DNA from: Alteromonas antoniana
Lineage (GTDB): Bacteria; Pseudomonadota; Gammaproteobacteria; Enterobacterales; Alteromonadaceae
NCBI RefSeq assembly: GCF_019249295.1
Contig: NZ_JAESDH010000011.1
Coordinates: 1 to 64,000 of the forward strand
Direction of reading: 5' to 3'
Length of the DNA stretch: 64,000 nt
Shown: positions 16,836-27,272 of the stretch, in pieces
How the letters are laid out: each line of letters starts with the position of its first letter
Numbering within the stretch: position 1 is the stretch's first letter
Made by a program: the position numbers and the translations under genes
The notes under the pieces: model-generated
The model's database searches: none
Seen by the model: the letters and a program-made list of their open reading frames with translations, nothing else
What the model was told of the DNA's origin: nothing

Positions 16836-17140
16836 GTTTTATTCCTCTACTGAATATGCCGGCGGGAGCCTTTTCTCGCATGCTTTCCAGGCATCGTCGG
16901 CTTGCTGCTTTGAGTCAGATCATTATACGTGCAAGCGGAAGAAGAGGTTAACTCTTCTCGGTAGAATAAGCATTTTTGTGATGGCGTGTCGCAAATGTCA
17001 CATTGTGCGCACAAGTAATAAAATGTACTAAATAATCTAAAGTATAATTTCCAATGTAAGAAATTGGCGCATAATTAACCACATTGTCATTACGTCAACG
17101 TGACGGTTTGCCCCCCCTGGGGCATTCGCTGGAGAAAAAA
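16836..17140. other. Intergenic region before the chemotaxis operon
   Basis: About 300 bases without a gene. It carries an AT-rich stretch (17020-17080) with a TATAAT at 17043-17048 that could be a -10, but the matching -35 is poor. I found no flagellar sigma-28 promoter pattern (TAAA-N15-GCCGATAA). Confidence 0.35.
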
Positions 17141-18325
17141 GTGCTGGTTGATTCAATAGAAAATAGCGGTAACACGAAATCGCATAGCTTACAGCTCCCG
17201 ATTGTCATCGCCGCAGTATTGATTGCCTGGGGATGTTATGTGGCATCGTTTGCTATGGTTTCTCTTGCGACGTTATCTGCTTTAAGTGGTTACCTGCTTT
17301 GGCTGAGCAAGAGTCAACGCGCCATGTTCGAATCGCAGTTAGCTGCCTGCGAGGCACGAATGAGCGAGCAACTGGCCCCCGAAGACTTTCTTAACACCAC
17401 GGCGCAGCTTTCCTCAGTTCTGACCGACTGCAACGTGAATCTGAACGGCATCGTTACTACACAGAATGATGCGGTAGACACACTGAGCGAGTCTTTCAGC
17501 CGTTTCACTGCGCTGTGTGCGCAGCAAAGCGATTGCATTTTTTCTCTATTGCAAAGCGGTGATGAAGACGGTCTTGCTTATGCAGACACCATGCGCACCT
17601 TTGCCCATGACACAGACAACACCTTATCTGATTTCCTTGCATCAACTGATCAAATGACGTCGTCAACTCAGGGTCTGTTAACGGAAGTTGAGGACATTCA
17701 GTCGGCAATGCCCACCGTCGTGCAGGCATTGTCGGGTATCGACGATATTTCGGCGCAGACGAACTTGCTGGCGTTAAATGCCGCGATAGAAGCGGCGCGG
17801 GCTGGTGAAGCCGGCCGCGGCTTTGCGGTGGTGGCTGACGAAGTGCGGGCGCTGTCTACCCGGTCTACGGAGTTCAGTAGTGTCATTAAGCAACAAATCG
17901 ATGACATTCGAAACATGGTAGACAAACTGAATCGTACCGCAACCTTCGTCGCCTCTCAGGATATGTCGCATATTGCCCGCGCAAGAGACAGCATTAGTAC
18001 ACAATTGCAGCGGATCATCACCAAAGCCGAATCCGATATCAATACGACCAGAACACTGGAGTCCGTTGGGCAAGAGCTTACACAGGCAATTAATGATGCG
18101 GTAAGGGGCTTGCAGTTCGGTGATATTAACTCGCAAAACCTTGCTTACACCATGTCTATTCTGGAACTGGTTATCGACGGCCTCTCGCAAACAAACAGCA
18201 ATGACATCGCGACACTGACTGAAAAGCTACAGGATTACCGGGCAGCGCTTACCGAGCGCGGTGTGCTGGATCATAACCCGGTTTCAGCGACGTCGATGAA
18301 TGCGGGCGACGTGGAATTTTTCTAA
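17141..18325 (+). CDS. Membrane-anchored MCP-like transducer without a ligand domain
   Basis: A 394-residue chemoreceptor-like protein, first gene of the chemotaxis operon. I prefer the GTG at 17141, which has GGAG six nt upstream, over a TTG at 17084. Two adjacent hydrophobic segments near the N-terminus leave almost no periplasmic loop. The cytoplasmic part includes the receptor tip [44 protein letters not shown], then a shorter C-terminal helix region with [21 protein letters not shown]. There is no HAMP, Cache or PAS domain and no C-terminal CheR-docking pentapeptide (it ends GDVEFF). Its lead position just before CheY and CheA suggests it is a dedicated signalling partner of this array. 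Confidence 0.85.
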   Translation: MLVDSIENSGNTKSHSLQLPIVIAAVLIAWGCYVASFAMVSLATLSALSGYLLWLSKSQRAMFESQLAACEARMSEQLAPEDFLNTTAQLSSVLTDCNVNLNGIVTTQNDAVDTLSESFSRFTALCAQQSDCIFSLLQSGDEDGLAYADTMRTFAHDTDNTLSDFLASTDQMTSSTQGLLTEVEDIQSAMPTVVQALSGIDDISAQTNLLALNAAIEAARAGEAGRGFAVVADEVRALSTRSTEFSSVIKQQIDDIRNMVDKLNRTATFVASQDMSHIARARDSISTQLQRIITKAESDINTTRTLESVGQELTQAINDAVRGLQFGDINSQNLAYTMSILELVIDGLSQTNSNDIATLTEKLQDYRAALTERGVLDHNPVSATSMNAGDVEFF

Positions 18326-18362
18326 CACGTAGCCAGAAATAAGGAAACATGAGGATAGTGCT

Positions 18363-18728
18363 ATGAGCAAAAACATACTAGTGGTTGATGATTCTGTCTC
18401 GATCCGCCAAATGGTCGAAATGACCTTAAAAAGTGCAAATTATGCAGTGACTACGGCTGTCGACGGGCAAGATGCGTTAACCAAGTGCCAGGCATCACGA
18501 TTCGATTTTGTTCTGACTGATCAGAACATGCCGAGAATGGATGGATTAACGCTGATTAAGTCCCTGCGGGCGCTGGCAGGCTTCCAAAGCACGCCAATCG
18601 TTATGCTGACGACTGAGGCCAGTGACGACATGAAAGCTAAAGGGCGTGCAGCCGGCGCAACCGGATGGATGGTAAAGCCGTTCGATCCTACCAAGCTGCT
18701 TGAAGTCATGAAGCGGGTTGTTGGCTAG
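18363..18728 (+). CDS. cheY: Single-domain response regulator CheY
   Basis: A 121-residue stand-alone receiver domain. The phosphoacceptor pocket is complete: Asp9-Asp10 (VVDDS), Asp53 (LTDQNMPRMDG), Thr in MLTTEAS and Lys in MVKPFDP. It has the length and loop content of chemotaxis CheY and lies directly upstream of cheA with 21 nt between, so it is presumably phosphorylated by that kinase to control the flagellar motor or another output. No CheZ phosphatase gene is in this cluster. GAGGA lies upstream of the ATG. Confidence 0.9.
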   Translation: MSKNILVVDDSVSIRQMVEMTLKSANYAVTTAVDGQDALTKCQASRFDFVLTDQNMPRMDGLTLIKSLRALAGFQSTPIVMLTTEASDDMKAKGRAAGATGWMVKPFDPTKLLEVMKRVVG

Positions 18729-18749
18729 TCAGGTCTCCGGAGGCGAAGT

Positions 18750-20645
18750 ATGTCCATCGATATTAAACAGTTCCACGGTGTGTTCTTTGACGAAAGTGAC
18801 GAACATATTCAGGAAATGGAACGTCAACTCATGGCGCTGGACCCGGCGTCTCCGGATGCTGAAGCGTTACACTCTGTCTTTCGCTCGGCGCACTCAATCA
18901 AAGGTGGCAGCGGTATTTTCGGGTTTGATGCGCTGACCAATCTGACCCACGTTATGGAAAACCTGTTGGATCGTGCCAGAAACGGTCAACAGCAGGTTAC
19001 TACCGATATCGTTGATCTCTTGTTGTCAACGCTGGATGTGCTGAACGATACATTACAGGCGTATCGAAACGATTCCGACGTGCCACAGGAAGCCATTGAG
19101 GCAGCGATCAGCGCGCTAGAGGCATGCCTTTGTGCGGACAACACAGCACAAGTGGCAGTTGAAGATAACCAAAGTGCTAACACTGAAGACGATGGCTTTG
19201 GCTTCTTTGATGATGATAATGAGCTCTGCGGACAAACTGAAAATGCCGGAGATGATATCGAGGGCTTTGGGCTGTTTGCACCACTGCCTGAAGGCGAGTC
19301 GCCTGAAGATACCGAAGATTGCGCTTCATCGAAGCACAACGATGATGATGGCTTTGGTTTCTTCGAGACCCCTGCTATTTCAAAAGAACCCGAGCCCGTT
19401 TCGGCATCCACACCAAAACAAACTATTCGCAAGCCGGTAAAAACCAGTTCCTCAGGCAAAGAAGCCGCTTCTATCCGGGTGGATACCACAAAAGTCGATG
19501 CGATGGTGAATTTGGTAGGTGAACTGGTAATCACTCAGTCTATGTTGTCAATGGTAGGCCAGGAAGTAGACGGCCAGGTAGGTGAGCGCTTACAACTGGC
19601 AATAGACGAGCTACAAAGGAACACCCGCGAAATTCAGGAGTCGGTGATGTCGATGCGCATGTTGCCACTGAACATGACATTTAACCGTTTCCCGCGCGTG
19701 GTGCGCGACTTGTCTGCGAAGTTAGGCAAAAAAGTCACTCTGCATATTGAGGGCGGTGCTACTGAAATCGATAAAAGTCTTATTGAGAAGTTAGTGGACC
19801 CGTTAACACACCTGGTCAGAAACAGTATCGACCACGGTATCGAAACCGTTGAAAAGCGCGTTGCCGCTGGCAAAACAGAGTCTGGCAACGTGATATTAAA
19901 GGCCTCCCAGAGAGGCAGCAGCATTATCATCAGTATCACCGATGATGGTGCAGGACTTAATCGTGAACGCATTCTCGAAAAGGCTTCCCAAAACCACTTG
20001 CCGGTCAGCGATGATATGGCTGATGCCGATGTCTGGCAGCTAATTTTTCAGCCCGGCTTTTCTACCGCCTCTGAAGTCACAGACGTGTCTGGACGTGGTG
20101 TAGGTATGGATGTGGTACGCCGAAATATCGAGTCAATTGGTGGCCGGATTGAGATCGAGTCTACTGCCGGAGAAGGCTCTGCGTTTTTCATTCACCTGCC
20201 TCTGACCCTGGCTATTGTTGATGGTATGTGCGTGTCGGTGGGAGACCAGATTTTTGTTATCCCGCTGCTTAATGTTATCGAGTCATTTCAGCCTCTTCCG
20301 GAGCAACTGAAGACGCTGGGCAATGAGCAATTGCTGTGGATCCGTGATCAGTACTGGCCGTTGGTACACCTTCACAATCACATGCAGGTTGACGGCGCTA
20401 TTCAGACGCCGACAGAAGGCATCGTCGTACTTCTGGAAAGCAGCAAAAAACGCTACGGCGTACTGATAGACAGCCTGATGGGACAGCAACAGGTCGTAAT
20501 TAAAAGCCTGGAACAGCATTACAAGAAGGTCGACGGTGTCGCGGGAGCCACCATCATGGGAGATGGCAAAGTTGCCATGATCCTGGATGCAGACTCACTG
20601 GCCGACGCCTGTACCACCGGAATTTCTGAGGAGTTAACAGCATGA
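18750..20645 (+). CDS. cheA: Chemotaxis histidine kinase CheA
   Basis: A 631-residue kinase. P1 (1-110) carries the phosphorylated histidine at His48 (SAHSIKGGSG). The region where P2 would be (about 125-240) is an acidic, low-complexity linker with three copies of a G-F-G-[FL]-F element (DGFGFFDDD, EGFGLFAPL, DGFGFFETP). P3 follows (IRVDTTKVDAMVNLVGELVITQS), then the ATPase P4 with N box LVRNSIDHGIE, G1 DDGAGL and G2 GRGVGMDVVRRN. P5, the CheW-like domain, forms the last 140 residues. It couples receptor signals to CheY and CheB. It overlaps cheW by 4 nt. The lack of a folded P2 and the repeated motif are unusual compared with E. coli CheA. Confidence 0.96.
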   Translation: MSIDIKQFHGVFFDESDEHIQEMERQLMALDPASPDAEALHSVFRSAHSIKGGSGIFGFDALTNLTHVMENLLDRARNGQQQVTTDIVDLLLSTLDVLNDTLQAYRNDSDVPQEAIEAAISALEACLCADNTAQVAVEDNQSANTEDDGFGFFDDDNELCGQTENAGDDIEGFGLFAPLPEGESPEDTEDCASSKHNDDDGFGFFETPAISKEPEPVSASTPKQTIRKPVKTSSSGKEAASIRVDTTKVDAMVNLVGELVITQSMLSMVGQEVDGQVGERLQLAIDELQRNTREIQESVMSMRMLPLNMTFNRFPRVVRDLSAKLGKKVTLHIEGGATEIDKSLIEKLVDPLTHLVRNSIDHGIETVEKRVAAGKTESGNVILKASQRGSSIIISITDDGAGLNRERILEKASQNHLPVSDDMADADVWQLIFQPGFSTASEVTDVSGRGVGMDVVRRNIESIGGRIEIESTAGEGSAFFIHLPLTLAIVDGMCVSVGDQIFVIPLLNVIESFQPLPEQLKTLGNEQLLWIRDQYWPLVHLHNHMQVDGAIQTPTEGIVVLLESSKKRYGVLIDSLMGQQQVVIKSLEQHYKKVDGVAGATIMGDGKVAMILDADSLADACTTGISEELTA

Positions 20646-21145
20646 GCGAAGCCGCACTGCAACACATTGAAAACACCACTTCGCATCGCGAATTTCTGAG
20701 CTTTGTTCTGGGTGAGGAGCATTACGCGCTGGACATCACCACAGTAAAAGAAATTCGTGGTTACGAACAGGTCACAAAAATTGCCAATGCACCAGCGTTT
20801 ATGAAAGGGGTGATTAACCTTCGCGGAGACATCGTTCCCATTGTCGACTTACGCATTAAGTTTAATGTTGGCGAGCCCACATACAACGAGTTCACCATTG
20901 TGATCATGCTGCACGTGCACGGCCGCATCATGGGGATCGTCGTTGACGGGGTCTCAGATGTCGTGCGTCTGGCAGACGATGATATTTTACCGCCACCCGA
21001 GTTCGGAGTGACGTTTGATAGTAAGTACTTACATGGCTTGGCCGACGTCGATAGCACTATGGTTATCTTGGTCAACATTGAATCTTTAATTGCCAGCAAT
21101 GAGCTGGGGCTTGTTGAAATGACCAGCCAGACATCAGGAGAATAG
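20642..21145 (+). CDS. cheW: Chemotaxis coupling protein CheW
   Basis: A 167-residue scaffold protein that links chemoreceptors to CheA. The CheW fold is recognisable by [45 protein letters not shown] and [14 protein letters not shown]. Its ATG overlaps the cheA stop (ATGA), and the next MCP starts 2 nt after its own stop, so all three are translationally coupled. The length fits the family. Confidence 0.95.
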   Translation: MSEAALQHIENTTSHREFLSFVLGEEHYALDITTVKEIRGYEQVTKIANAPAFMKGVINLRGDIVPIVDLRIKFNVGEPTYNEFTIVIMLHVHGRIMGIVVDGVSDVVRLADDDILPPPEFGVTFDSKYLHGLADVDSTMVILVNIESLIASNELGLVEMTSQTSGE

Positions 21146-21147
21146 CT

Positions 21148-23460
21148 ATGGGTTTATTCAACGTAATTCCCGGCTTGCAAGCTGCCAGCTCACATCAGCA
21201 GGCAAAACGAAATGAACAGGCAGTACAGACGACTGCCTCCTGCATCATGATGGCAGATGTCGAGCGCAATATTGTGTTCGCGAATGTGGCAGTAAGTCGC
21301 CTGCTAAATGATTTCGAGTCAGAGTTCAGAAAGGTTTTTCCGTCTTTTTCGGCGGGGAGCCTTCTCGGACAAAGCATCGAGCCGTTCTACCGTGCGCCGT
21401 CAGGGCAACAACACTCGCTGGCAACGCTTCGCGAGCCAGTGACTACCTTTTTAACAGTCGGTCAACTGGAATTCCAGCTTACCTTTTCTCCGCTGCTAGA
21501 CCCTAAAGGCAATAACCTGGGCACGATGTTGGAATGGGTTGATCAGACTGAATTTCTGCTCAACAGCAGCAAAATGGATGCATTAGATAAAGCCCAGGCC
21601 ATCATTGAATTTGATACCAAGGGTAACATCAAAAATGCCAATGATAATTTCTTGGCGACTACCGGCTATCAACTCGATGACATTGTTGGTCGACATCACA
21701 GTATGTTTGTGCACAGTGACTATGCGGCAAGCGATGAATATCGCCGCTTCTGGCAATCACTGGCAGACGGGGAAGTGAAATCCGGTGAATTTAACCGTGT
21801 TGGTAAATCAGGCAAAGAAGTCTGGATCCAGGCCTCGTACAACCCGATTCGCAACAACAAGGGTGAGGTTGTCGGTGTAGTGAAATTTGCTACAGATATT
21901 ACCGAAGCAAAACTACAGTCAGCCTATTTCGAGGGGCAAATCGCTGCTATCAATAAGTCTCAGGCCGTCATCGAATTCACTGTCGATGGCACTATTTTGC
22001 ACGCAAACGAGCATTTTCTGGCTGCTACCGGATACACGCTGGATGAAATCAAAGGGCAGCATCACAGTATGTTCGTGTCACAGGATTATGCCAGCAGTCC
22101 TGCATATGGTCAGTTTTGGGCACAACTGAAACAAGGGAGCTTCTTTACAGACGAATTCAGACGGTTTGGCAAAGGGGGGCGCGAGATTTGGATCCAGGCG
22201 TCCTACAACCCGATTTTTGACCACACCGGTAAGCCCTACAAGGTGGTGAAGTACGCCACAGACATCACGCAGCGAAAGCAGGCGGTCAACGATATTCGCC
22301 GCACAATGAGTGAGCTGGTTCGCGGTAATCTCGACTGTCATATTGAGCATCAGTTTGAGGGAGAGCTCAAGGAGCTCGCTGATACCATTAATACCTTTAC
22401 CGGTGATATGAAAAATATCATCGGCAGCATCAGCGAGGTAATGACGCGGTTGTCCACCGGTGATTTAACGTCGCGCATCGATGCGCATTTTGAAGGTGAA
22501 TTTGCCACATTGGGCAGTGCGATAAATCAGTTTGTCGAAGAGATGTGCGGCACGATTGGCAACATTAACGATGCCGTGGAAACCATTAACACCGCTTCCA
22601 GTGAAATTGCTACGGGTAACAGCGATCTGTCTACACGCACAGAACAGCAGGCCTCCAGCCTGGAGGAGACAGCATCGAGCATGGAAGAGCTCACCAGTAC
22701 CGTTCGTCTGAATGCGGAAAACGCCAATCAGGCCAGCACGCTGGCATCACAGGCAACCATAGTGGCTAATGAGGGCGGTGAGGTGATCCGCGAAGTGGTT
22801 AGCACGATGACCGCAATAAATACTTCAGCACAGGAAATCTCAGACATTATCGGTGTGATAGATGGCATTGCTTTTCAAACCAATATTCTGGCGCTAAACG
22901 CCGCAGTGGAAGCGGCCCGCGCAGGAGAGCAGGGCCGCGGATTTGCGGTCGTAGCTTCAGAAGTGCGCAGTCTGGCGCAGCGCTCGGCAGAGGCAGCCAA
23001 AGACATTAAAGAGTTGATTTCTGATTCGGTGAACAAAATAGCAGGGGGTAACGCGCTGGTTAAGAAGTCCGGAGACACCATGAATGATGTGGTTACGGCG
23101 ATTAAGCGAGTGAACGACATCATGTCTGAGATTGCTGCGGCCTCTGCTGAGCAGGCCACCGGGATCGAAGAGGTGAATAAAGCGATTGTGCAGATGGATG
23201 AAATGACCCAGCAGAACGCTGCGTTGGTTGAAGAAGCCGCCGCCGCTGCTGAGAGTTTGCAGCAACAGGCAGGGCAGCTAAACGAGCGCGTTTCTACATT
23301 TACGCTGGATGAGTCGAGTGGCAGAAAAAGTTCAGCGCCAAGAATGGTGATGCCTGCGCCTGTGGTGCCATCACCAAAATCACTGGCTCCAAAAACGATT
23401 ACTCGCGCTACTGAACTGAAACCTGCGACACCGCAGGAAGCGGAATGGGAAGCGTTTTAA
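21148..23460 (+). CDS. Soluble PAS-PAS methyl-accepting chemotaxis protein
   Basis: A 770-residue chemoreceptor without any transmembrane segment. It has an N-terminal PAS-like region (about 25-130), two closely similar PAS domains (about 150-255 and 270-378) each ending in a KFATDIT/KYATDIT motif, one or two HAMP-like modules (about 385-470) and a full signalling domain with tip [31 protein letters not shown]. It ends in EWEAF, a W-x-x-F pentapeptide of the kind that docks CheR (and CheB) in E. coli receptors. This suggests cytoplasmic sensing of redox state, oxygen or a metabolite through PAS-bound ligands. The PAS modules are paralogous to those of the next gene. Confidence 0.93.
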   Translation: MGLFNVIPGLQAASSHQQAKRNEQAVQTTASCIMMADVERNIVFANVAVSRLLNDFESEFRKVFPSFSAGSLLGQSIEPFYRAPSGQQHSLATLREPVTTFLTVGQLEFQLTFSPLLDPKGNNLGTMLEWVDQTEFLLNSSKMDALDKAQAIIEFDTKGNIKNANDNFLATTGYQLDDIVGRHHSMFVHSDYAASDEYRRFWQSLADGEVKSGEFNRVGKSGKEVWIQASYNPIRNNKGEVVGVVKFATDITEAKLQSAYFEGQIAAINKSQAVIEFTVDGTILHANEHFLAATGYTLDEIKGQHHSMFVSQDYASSPAYGQFWAQLKQGSFFTDEFRRFGKGGREIWIQASYNPIFDHTGKPYKVVKYATDITQRKQAVNDIRRTMSELVRGNLDCHIEHQFEGELKELADTINTFTGDMKNIIGSISEVMTRLSTGDLTSRIDAHFEGEFATLGSAINQFVEEMCGTIGNINDAVETINTASSEIATGNSDLSTRTEQQASSLEETASSMEELTSTVRLNAENANQASTLASQATIVANEGGEVIREVVSTMTAINTSAQEISDIIGVIDGIAFQTNILALNAAVEAARAGEQGRGFAVVASEVRSLAQRSAEAAKDIKELISDSVNKIAGGNALVKKSGDTMNDVVTAIKRVNDIMSEIAAASAEQATGIEEVNKAIVQMDEMTQQNAALVEEAAAAAESLQQQAGQLNERVSTFTLDESSGRKSSAPRMVMPAPVVPSPKSLAPKTITRATELKPATPQEAEWEAF

Positions 23461-23526
23461 AAACTATTGATGGGATCGGTACAGGTGTACCGGGGGCAAA
23501 AGGTCAGAAGTCACAGAGGTAATATC

Positions 23527-26421
23527 ATGAGCGTGTTGAAAATGTTTAGTAAAGAAGCGCTTAATGCGGCGAAAAAACAGGTGTTGTGGCAGTCACAGGC
23601 ACTGGATCTGTCTACCGCTTGTCTGATGGTGTTGAATGATAAGCGGGAAGTCACCTATATCAACGCTGCAATGCAACGCTTAGTCGCAGCTAACAGTGCG
23701 CATTTTCAACATTTCTTTCCTGCAGCTACAGACTTACGGGAAAGTCACTTTGGTCACCTGAGCCAGATGTATCCACAGATCAATGAGGCATTTTTGCGTC
23801 CGCAAGACAGGCAGTGTTGTCAATTGTCGTCTCAGGGGCATGTGTTTACGGTGACCATTAACCCGTTGCATGATGAGACGCAGATCATCACCGGCTACCT
23901 CGTTGAGTGGTCAGACAATAACAAGGCACAAACTAATACCGCGTTATTAAATGCCTTTTCCCGAGCACAGCTTGTTACCGAGTTTTTGCCAGACGGCACG
24001 ATTGTCGCAGCGAACGAGTTGTGTCTGCAGAGCACAGGTTATTCCTTGTCCGATCTTAATGGCAAGCCTTACCGTCATCTGCTGACATTTCAGTCAGAAC
24101 AGCACGAAACCGTGTGGCAGAGGCTACTGGAGGGTGAAACGCTCAGCCTGGAAGTCATCATGATGACAAAACATGGCGAAGCGCGTTGGTTGCAGGCCTC
24201 ATATATGCCGGTAACTAACGGTGTGGGTGAGGTCGTGCGCATTGTCCAGTTCGCAACAGATATCACTGCGCAAAAACGTGAACAGACCGATTTTGAGGGG
24301 CAGATTACTGCGGTAAATAAATCCCAGGCGGTTATCGAGTTTGCACTGGACGGAACCATCCTCAGAGCAAATCAGCAGTTTCTTGATGTGACCGGGTATG
24401 CGCAGGATGAGATTGAAGAACAACATCACAGTATGTTTGTTGATGCGCAATACAAAATCAGCCCGCAGTATAACGCGTTCTGGAAAGCGTTGGGTCGCGG
24501 CGAGTTCCAGCAAGGTGAGTATAAACGTGTAGCAAAAGATGGCAGTGACATTTGGCTTCACGCCATTTACAACACCGTGCTAGATGAGAACGGTAAGCCC
24601 TTCAAGGTAGTAAAAATTGCCAGCGATATAACCGTGCAGAAAGCAAAAAATGCTTATTTTGAGGGGCAGCTAACTGCCATTAACCGCTCACAGGCGGTGA
24701 TCGAGTTTGATATGAGCGGACATATCATCACCGCGAATGATAACTTTCTGAACACCTTAGGCTATGCACTGGATGATATTGTCGGTAAACATCACCGCAT
24801 GTTCGTCCCATCGGCACAGCAAAACAGTCCGGAGTACAAGGCGTTTTGGGACAAGCTGCAGGCAGGAGAGTTTGTTTCCGGCGAGTTTAAACGCGTGGGT
24901 AAAGACGGCAGTGTTATCTGGATCCAGGCGACCTACAACCCCATATTCGGCATCGATGGAAAGCCTGTACGGGTCGTAAAATATGCTGTCGACATTACCG
25001 AAGAAAAGCTGCGCAATGCCTATTTTGAAGGGCAGATAGCAGCGATAGGAAAGTCTCAGGCAGTGATTGAATTTAACCTCGATGGCACAATCCGCTCTGC
25101 TAATGATTTGTTTCTGAGCACGGTGGGTTACACACTTGAAGAGGTACAGGGGAAACATCACAGCATCTTTGTTGATGCCGTTTACCGCAACAGCCCGGAG
25201 TACAAAGCGTTTTGGGAGCGTCTCAATAATGGGGAGCATGTGAGTGGTGAATTCCGCCGCATTGCAAAAGACGGCAGTGATGTGTTTATTCAGGCTACCT
25301 ACAGCCCCATTCTGGATCAGGAAGGAAAGCCCTTCCGGGTGGTGAAATACGCCACCGACGTCACTGCCCGCACCGTCGCTATTGATGAAGTGAAAGCCGT
25401 GATGGCGCGCATGGCTGCGGGCGACATGACCAGCGAAGTGAATGTCGCGCTGGACGGTGAATTTCAGGCTCTTGGTGAATCAGTTAATCAGTTTATCGAG
25501 CAGATGCGCGGCATGATAGGCAGCATCAACGAAGCGGTAGAAACTATTAATACCGCGTCTCATGAAATTGCGACCGGTAACGCTGATTTATCCAGCCGGA
25601 CTGAGCAACAGGCGTCCAGTCTCGAAGAAACGGCTTCCAGTATGGAGGAACTTACCGGTACGGTTCGACTTAACGCCGAGAACGCTGAACAGGCAAACGG
25701 ACTGGCCGCGCAGGCATGCTCGGTAGCCGGGGAAGGGGGCGAATTAATACAGCAAGTGGTGACAACCATGAGCGAGATTAACGACTCAGCCCAGGAAATT
25801 GCTGACATCATCGGCGTGATTGATGGTATTGCCTTTCAAACTAACATTCTTGCACTCAACGCCGCTGTTGAGGCTGCTCGCGCTGGCGAGCAGGGGCGAG
25901 GATTTGCGGTTGTGGCATCTGAAGTACGCACGCTGGCGCAACGCTCAGCAGAAGCTGCGAAGGATATCAAAGCGCTTATCTCTGACTCAGTTGGCAAAAT
26001 CACTAATGGTAACAAGCTGGTGTCACGTTCCGGTGAAACGATGGGCGAAGTCGTCGTGGCGGTTAAACGGGTGAATGACATCATGTCCGAAATTGCTGCG
26101 GCATCCGCAGAGCAGGCCTCGGGAATCGAGGAGGTCAGCAAGGCGGTAGTGCAAATGGATGAAATGACTCAGCAAAACGCGGCCTTGGTTGAAGAGGCTG
26201 CTGCGGCGGCTGACAGCCTTCGCCATCAGTCATCACAGCTGGCAGATCAGGTTTCACAGTTTAACGTTTCCGATGCGATGCCAAAGCCCACGAGAAGTAG
26301 CACACTGGTTCCGCCTCCGGTAAGAACGGCAACGAAAGAGGCACGTGAAATACTTCCAGTGCCATCTTTCAGAACCGTGAAAGCGGCATCACCGCAAGAT
26401 GAAGAGTGGGAGGCGTTCTGA
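23527..26421 (+). CDS. Soluble multi-PAS methyl-accepting chemotaxis protein
   Basis: A 964-residue cytoplasmic chemoreceptor. I chose the ATG at 23527, with AGAGGTAA before it, over 23467. After an N-terminal PAS-like region come four tandem PAS domains of about 120 residues each. All but the first share the AVIEF...DGTI...HHSMF...FW..L..GE...GE(F/Y)(K/R)R frame. A HAMP-like segment follows (about 640-690) and then the signalling domain with the [22 protein letters not shown] tip. It ends EWEAF, a CheR-docking pentapeptide, like its neighbour. The signalling domains of the two proteins are nearly superimposable, so they are probably a duplication in which the PAS array expanded. No membrane helices are seen. 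Confidence 0.93.
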   Translation: MSVLKMFSKEALNAAKKQVLWQSQALDLSTACLMVLNDKREVTYINAAMQRLVAANSAHFQHFFPAATDLRESHFGHLSQMYPQINEAFLRPQDRQCCQLSSQGHVFTVTINPLHDETQIITGYLVEWSDNNKAQTNTALLNAFSRAQLVTEFLPDGTIVAANELCLQSTGYSLSDLNGKPYRHLLTFQSEQHETVWQRLLEGETLSLEVIMMTKHGEARWLQASYMPVTNGVGEVVRIVQFATDITAQKREQTDFEGQITAVNKSQAVIEFALDGTILRANQQFLDVTGYAQDEIEEQHHSMFVDAQYKISPQYNAFWKALGRGEFQQGEYKRVAKDGSDIWLHAIYNTVLDENGKPFKVVKIASDITVQKAKNAYFEGQLTAINRSQAVIEFDMSGHIITANDNFLNTLGYALDDIVGKHHRMFVPSAQQNSPEYKAFWDKLQAGEFVSGEFKRVGKDGSVIWIQATYNPIFGIDGKPVRVVKYAVDITEEKLRNAYFEGQIAAIGKSQAVIEFNLDGTIRSANDLFLSTVGYTLEEVQGKHHSIFVDAVYRNSPEYKAFWERLNNGEHVSGEFRRIAKDGSDVFIQATYSPILDQEGKPFRVVKYATDVTARTVAIDEVKAVMARMAAGDMTSEVNVALDGEFQALGESVNQFIEQMRGMIGSINEAVETINTASHEIATGNADLSSRTEQQASSLEETASSMEELTGTVRLNAENAEQANGLAAQACSVAGEGGELIQQVVTTMSEINDSAQEIADIIGVIDGIAFQTNILALNAAVEAARAGEQGRGFAVVASEVRTLAQRSAEAAKDIKALISDSVGKITNGNKLVSRSGETMGEVVVAVKRVNDIMSEIAAASAEQASGIEEVSKAVVQMDEMTQQNAALVEEAAAAADSLRHQSSQLADQVSQFNVSDAMPKPTRSSTLVPPPVRTATKEAREILPVPSFRTVKAASPQDEEWEAF

Positions 26422-26423
26422 GT

Positions 26424-27272
26424 ATGAGTGCTGTCGCTGAAAGCCCGGCAAAGCAGCGTGAATTCGCTTATGAGCCGGAAGATTTTGAAAAGGTCAGACG
26501 CTGCCTTCTGCGGAAGGCCGGCATTAAGTTATCAGATTCGAAAGATGCCATGGTATACAGTCGGCTGGTTCGTCGCATTCGCGTACTGGGTATGTCGAGT
26601 TTCAGTGATTACCTTAAGCGTGTTGAACAAGACGAGTCTGAAGTTGAACACTTTATCAATGCGCTGACGACAAATCTGACGTCATTTTTTCGTGAGCCCC
26701 ATCACTTTGACGCGCTTGCCAGGTTTATTGAAAAGCAGGGCGACGGTATCGATACTATCTGGTGTGCAGCCAGCAGTACCGGTGAGGAGCCCTACTCCAT
26801 TGCCATCGTGGTCGCAGAAATGTATGGCAGCTTCAGGCCGCCAGTAAAAATCATTGCATCGGATATCGACTCGCGTGTACTGGACAAAGCCAGGTCGGGG
26901 ATCTACCCGGCAGCCTGCATGTCGAAACTCTCACCTGCTCGACAAAAACAGTTCTTCTATCGTGGCAAAGGCGCTAATACCGGCAAAGTACGGGTAGCCG
27001 ATGAGCTGAGGAATATGGTCAGTTTTCGGAGAATAAACCTGACGGATTCGTCGTGGCAGGTGCCGGATAAACTGGATGTGATTTTTTGCCGCAACGTGAT
27101 GATTTATTTCGACAAGCCAACACAGCTTCGGATCCTGACAAAGATGGTCTCGAAGATGAAGCCAAACGGATTGTATATAGCCGGGCACTCTGAAAATTTC
27201 AATGCACAATCAAACCTGGTGGTGCCGGTAGGAAAAACCATTTATCAGCCAGCGCGCGGGCATGCACAATGA
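26424..27272 (+). CDS. cheR: Chemotaxis protein methyltransferase CheR
   Basis: A 282-residue SAM-dependent methyltransferase that methylates receptor glutamates. An N-terminal helical domain (12-75) is followed by the catalytic domain with NALTTNLTSFFREPHHF, the SAM-binding CAASSTGEEPYSIA and VIFCRNVMIYFD. The start at 26424 lies two nt after the upstream MCP stop; a GTG at 26406 inside that gene is possible but less likely. Two upstream receptors end in the pentapeptide that tethers CheR, so these genes are functionally matched. It overlaps cheD by 4 nt. Confidence 0.95.
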   Translation: MSAVAESPAKQREFAYEPEDFEKVRRCLLRKAGIKLSDSKDAMVYSRLVRRIRVLGMSSFSDYLKRVEQDESEVEHFINALTTNLTSFFREPHHFDALARFIEKQGDGIDTIWCAASSTGEEPYSIAIVVAEMYGSFRPPVKIIASDIDSRVLDKARSGIYPAACMSKLSPARQKQFFYRGKGANTGKVRVADELRNMVSFRRINLTDSSWQVPDKLDVIFCRNVMIYFDKPTQLRILTKMVSKMKPNGLYIAGHSENFNAQSNLVVPVGKTIYQPARGHAQ

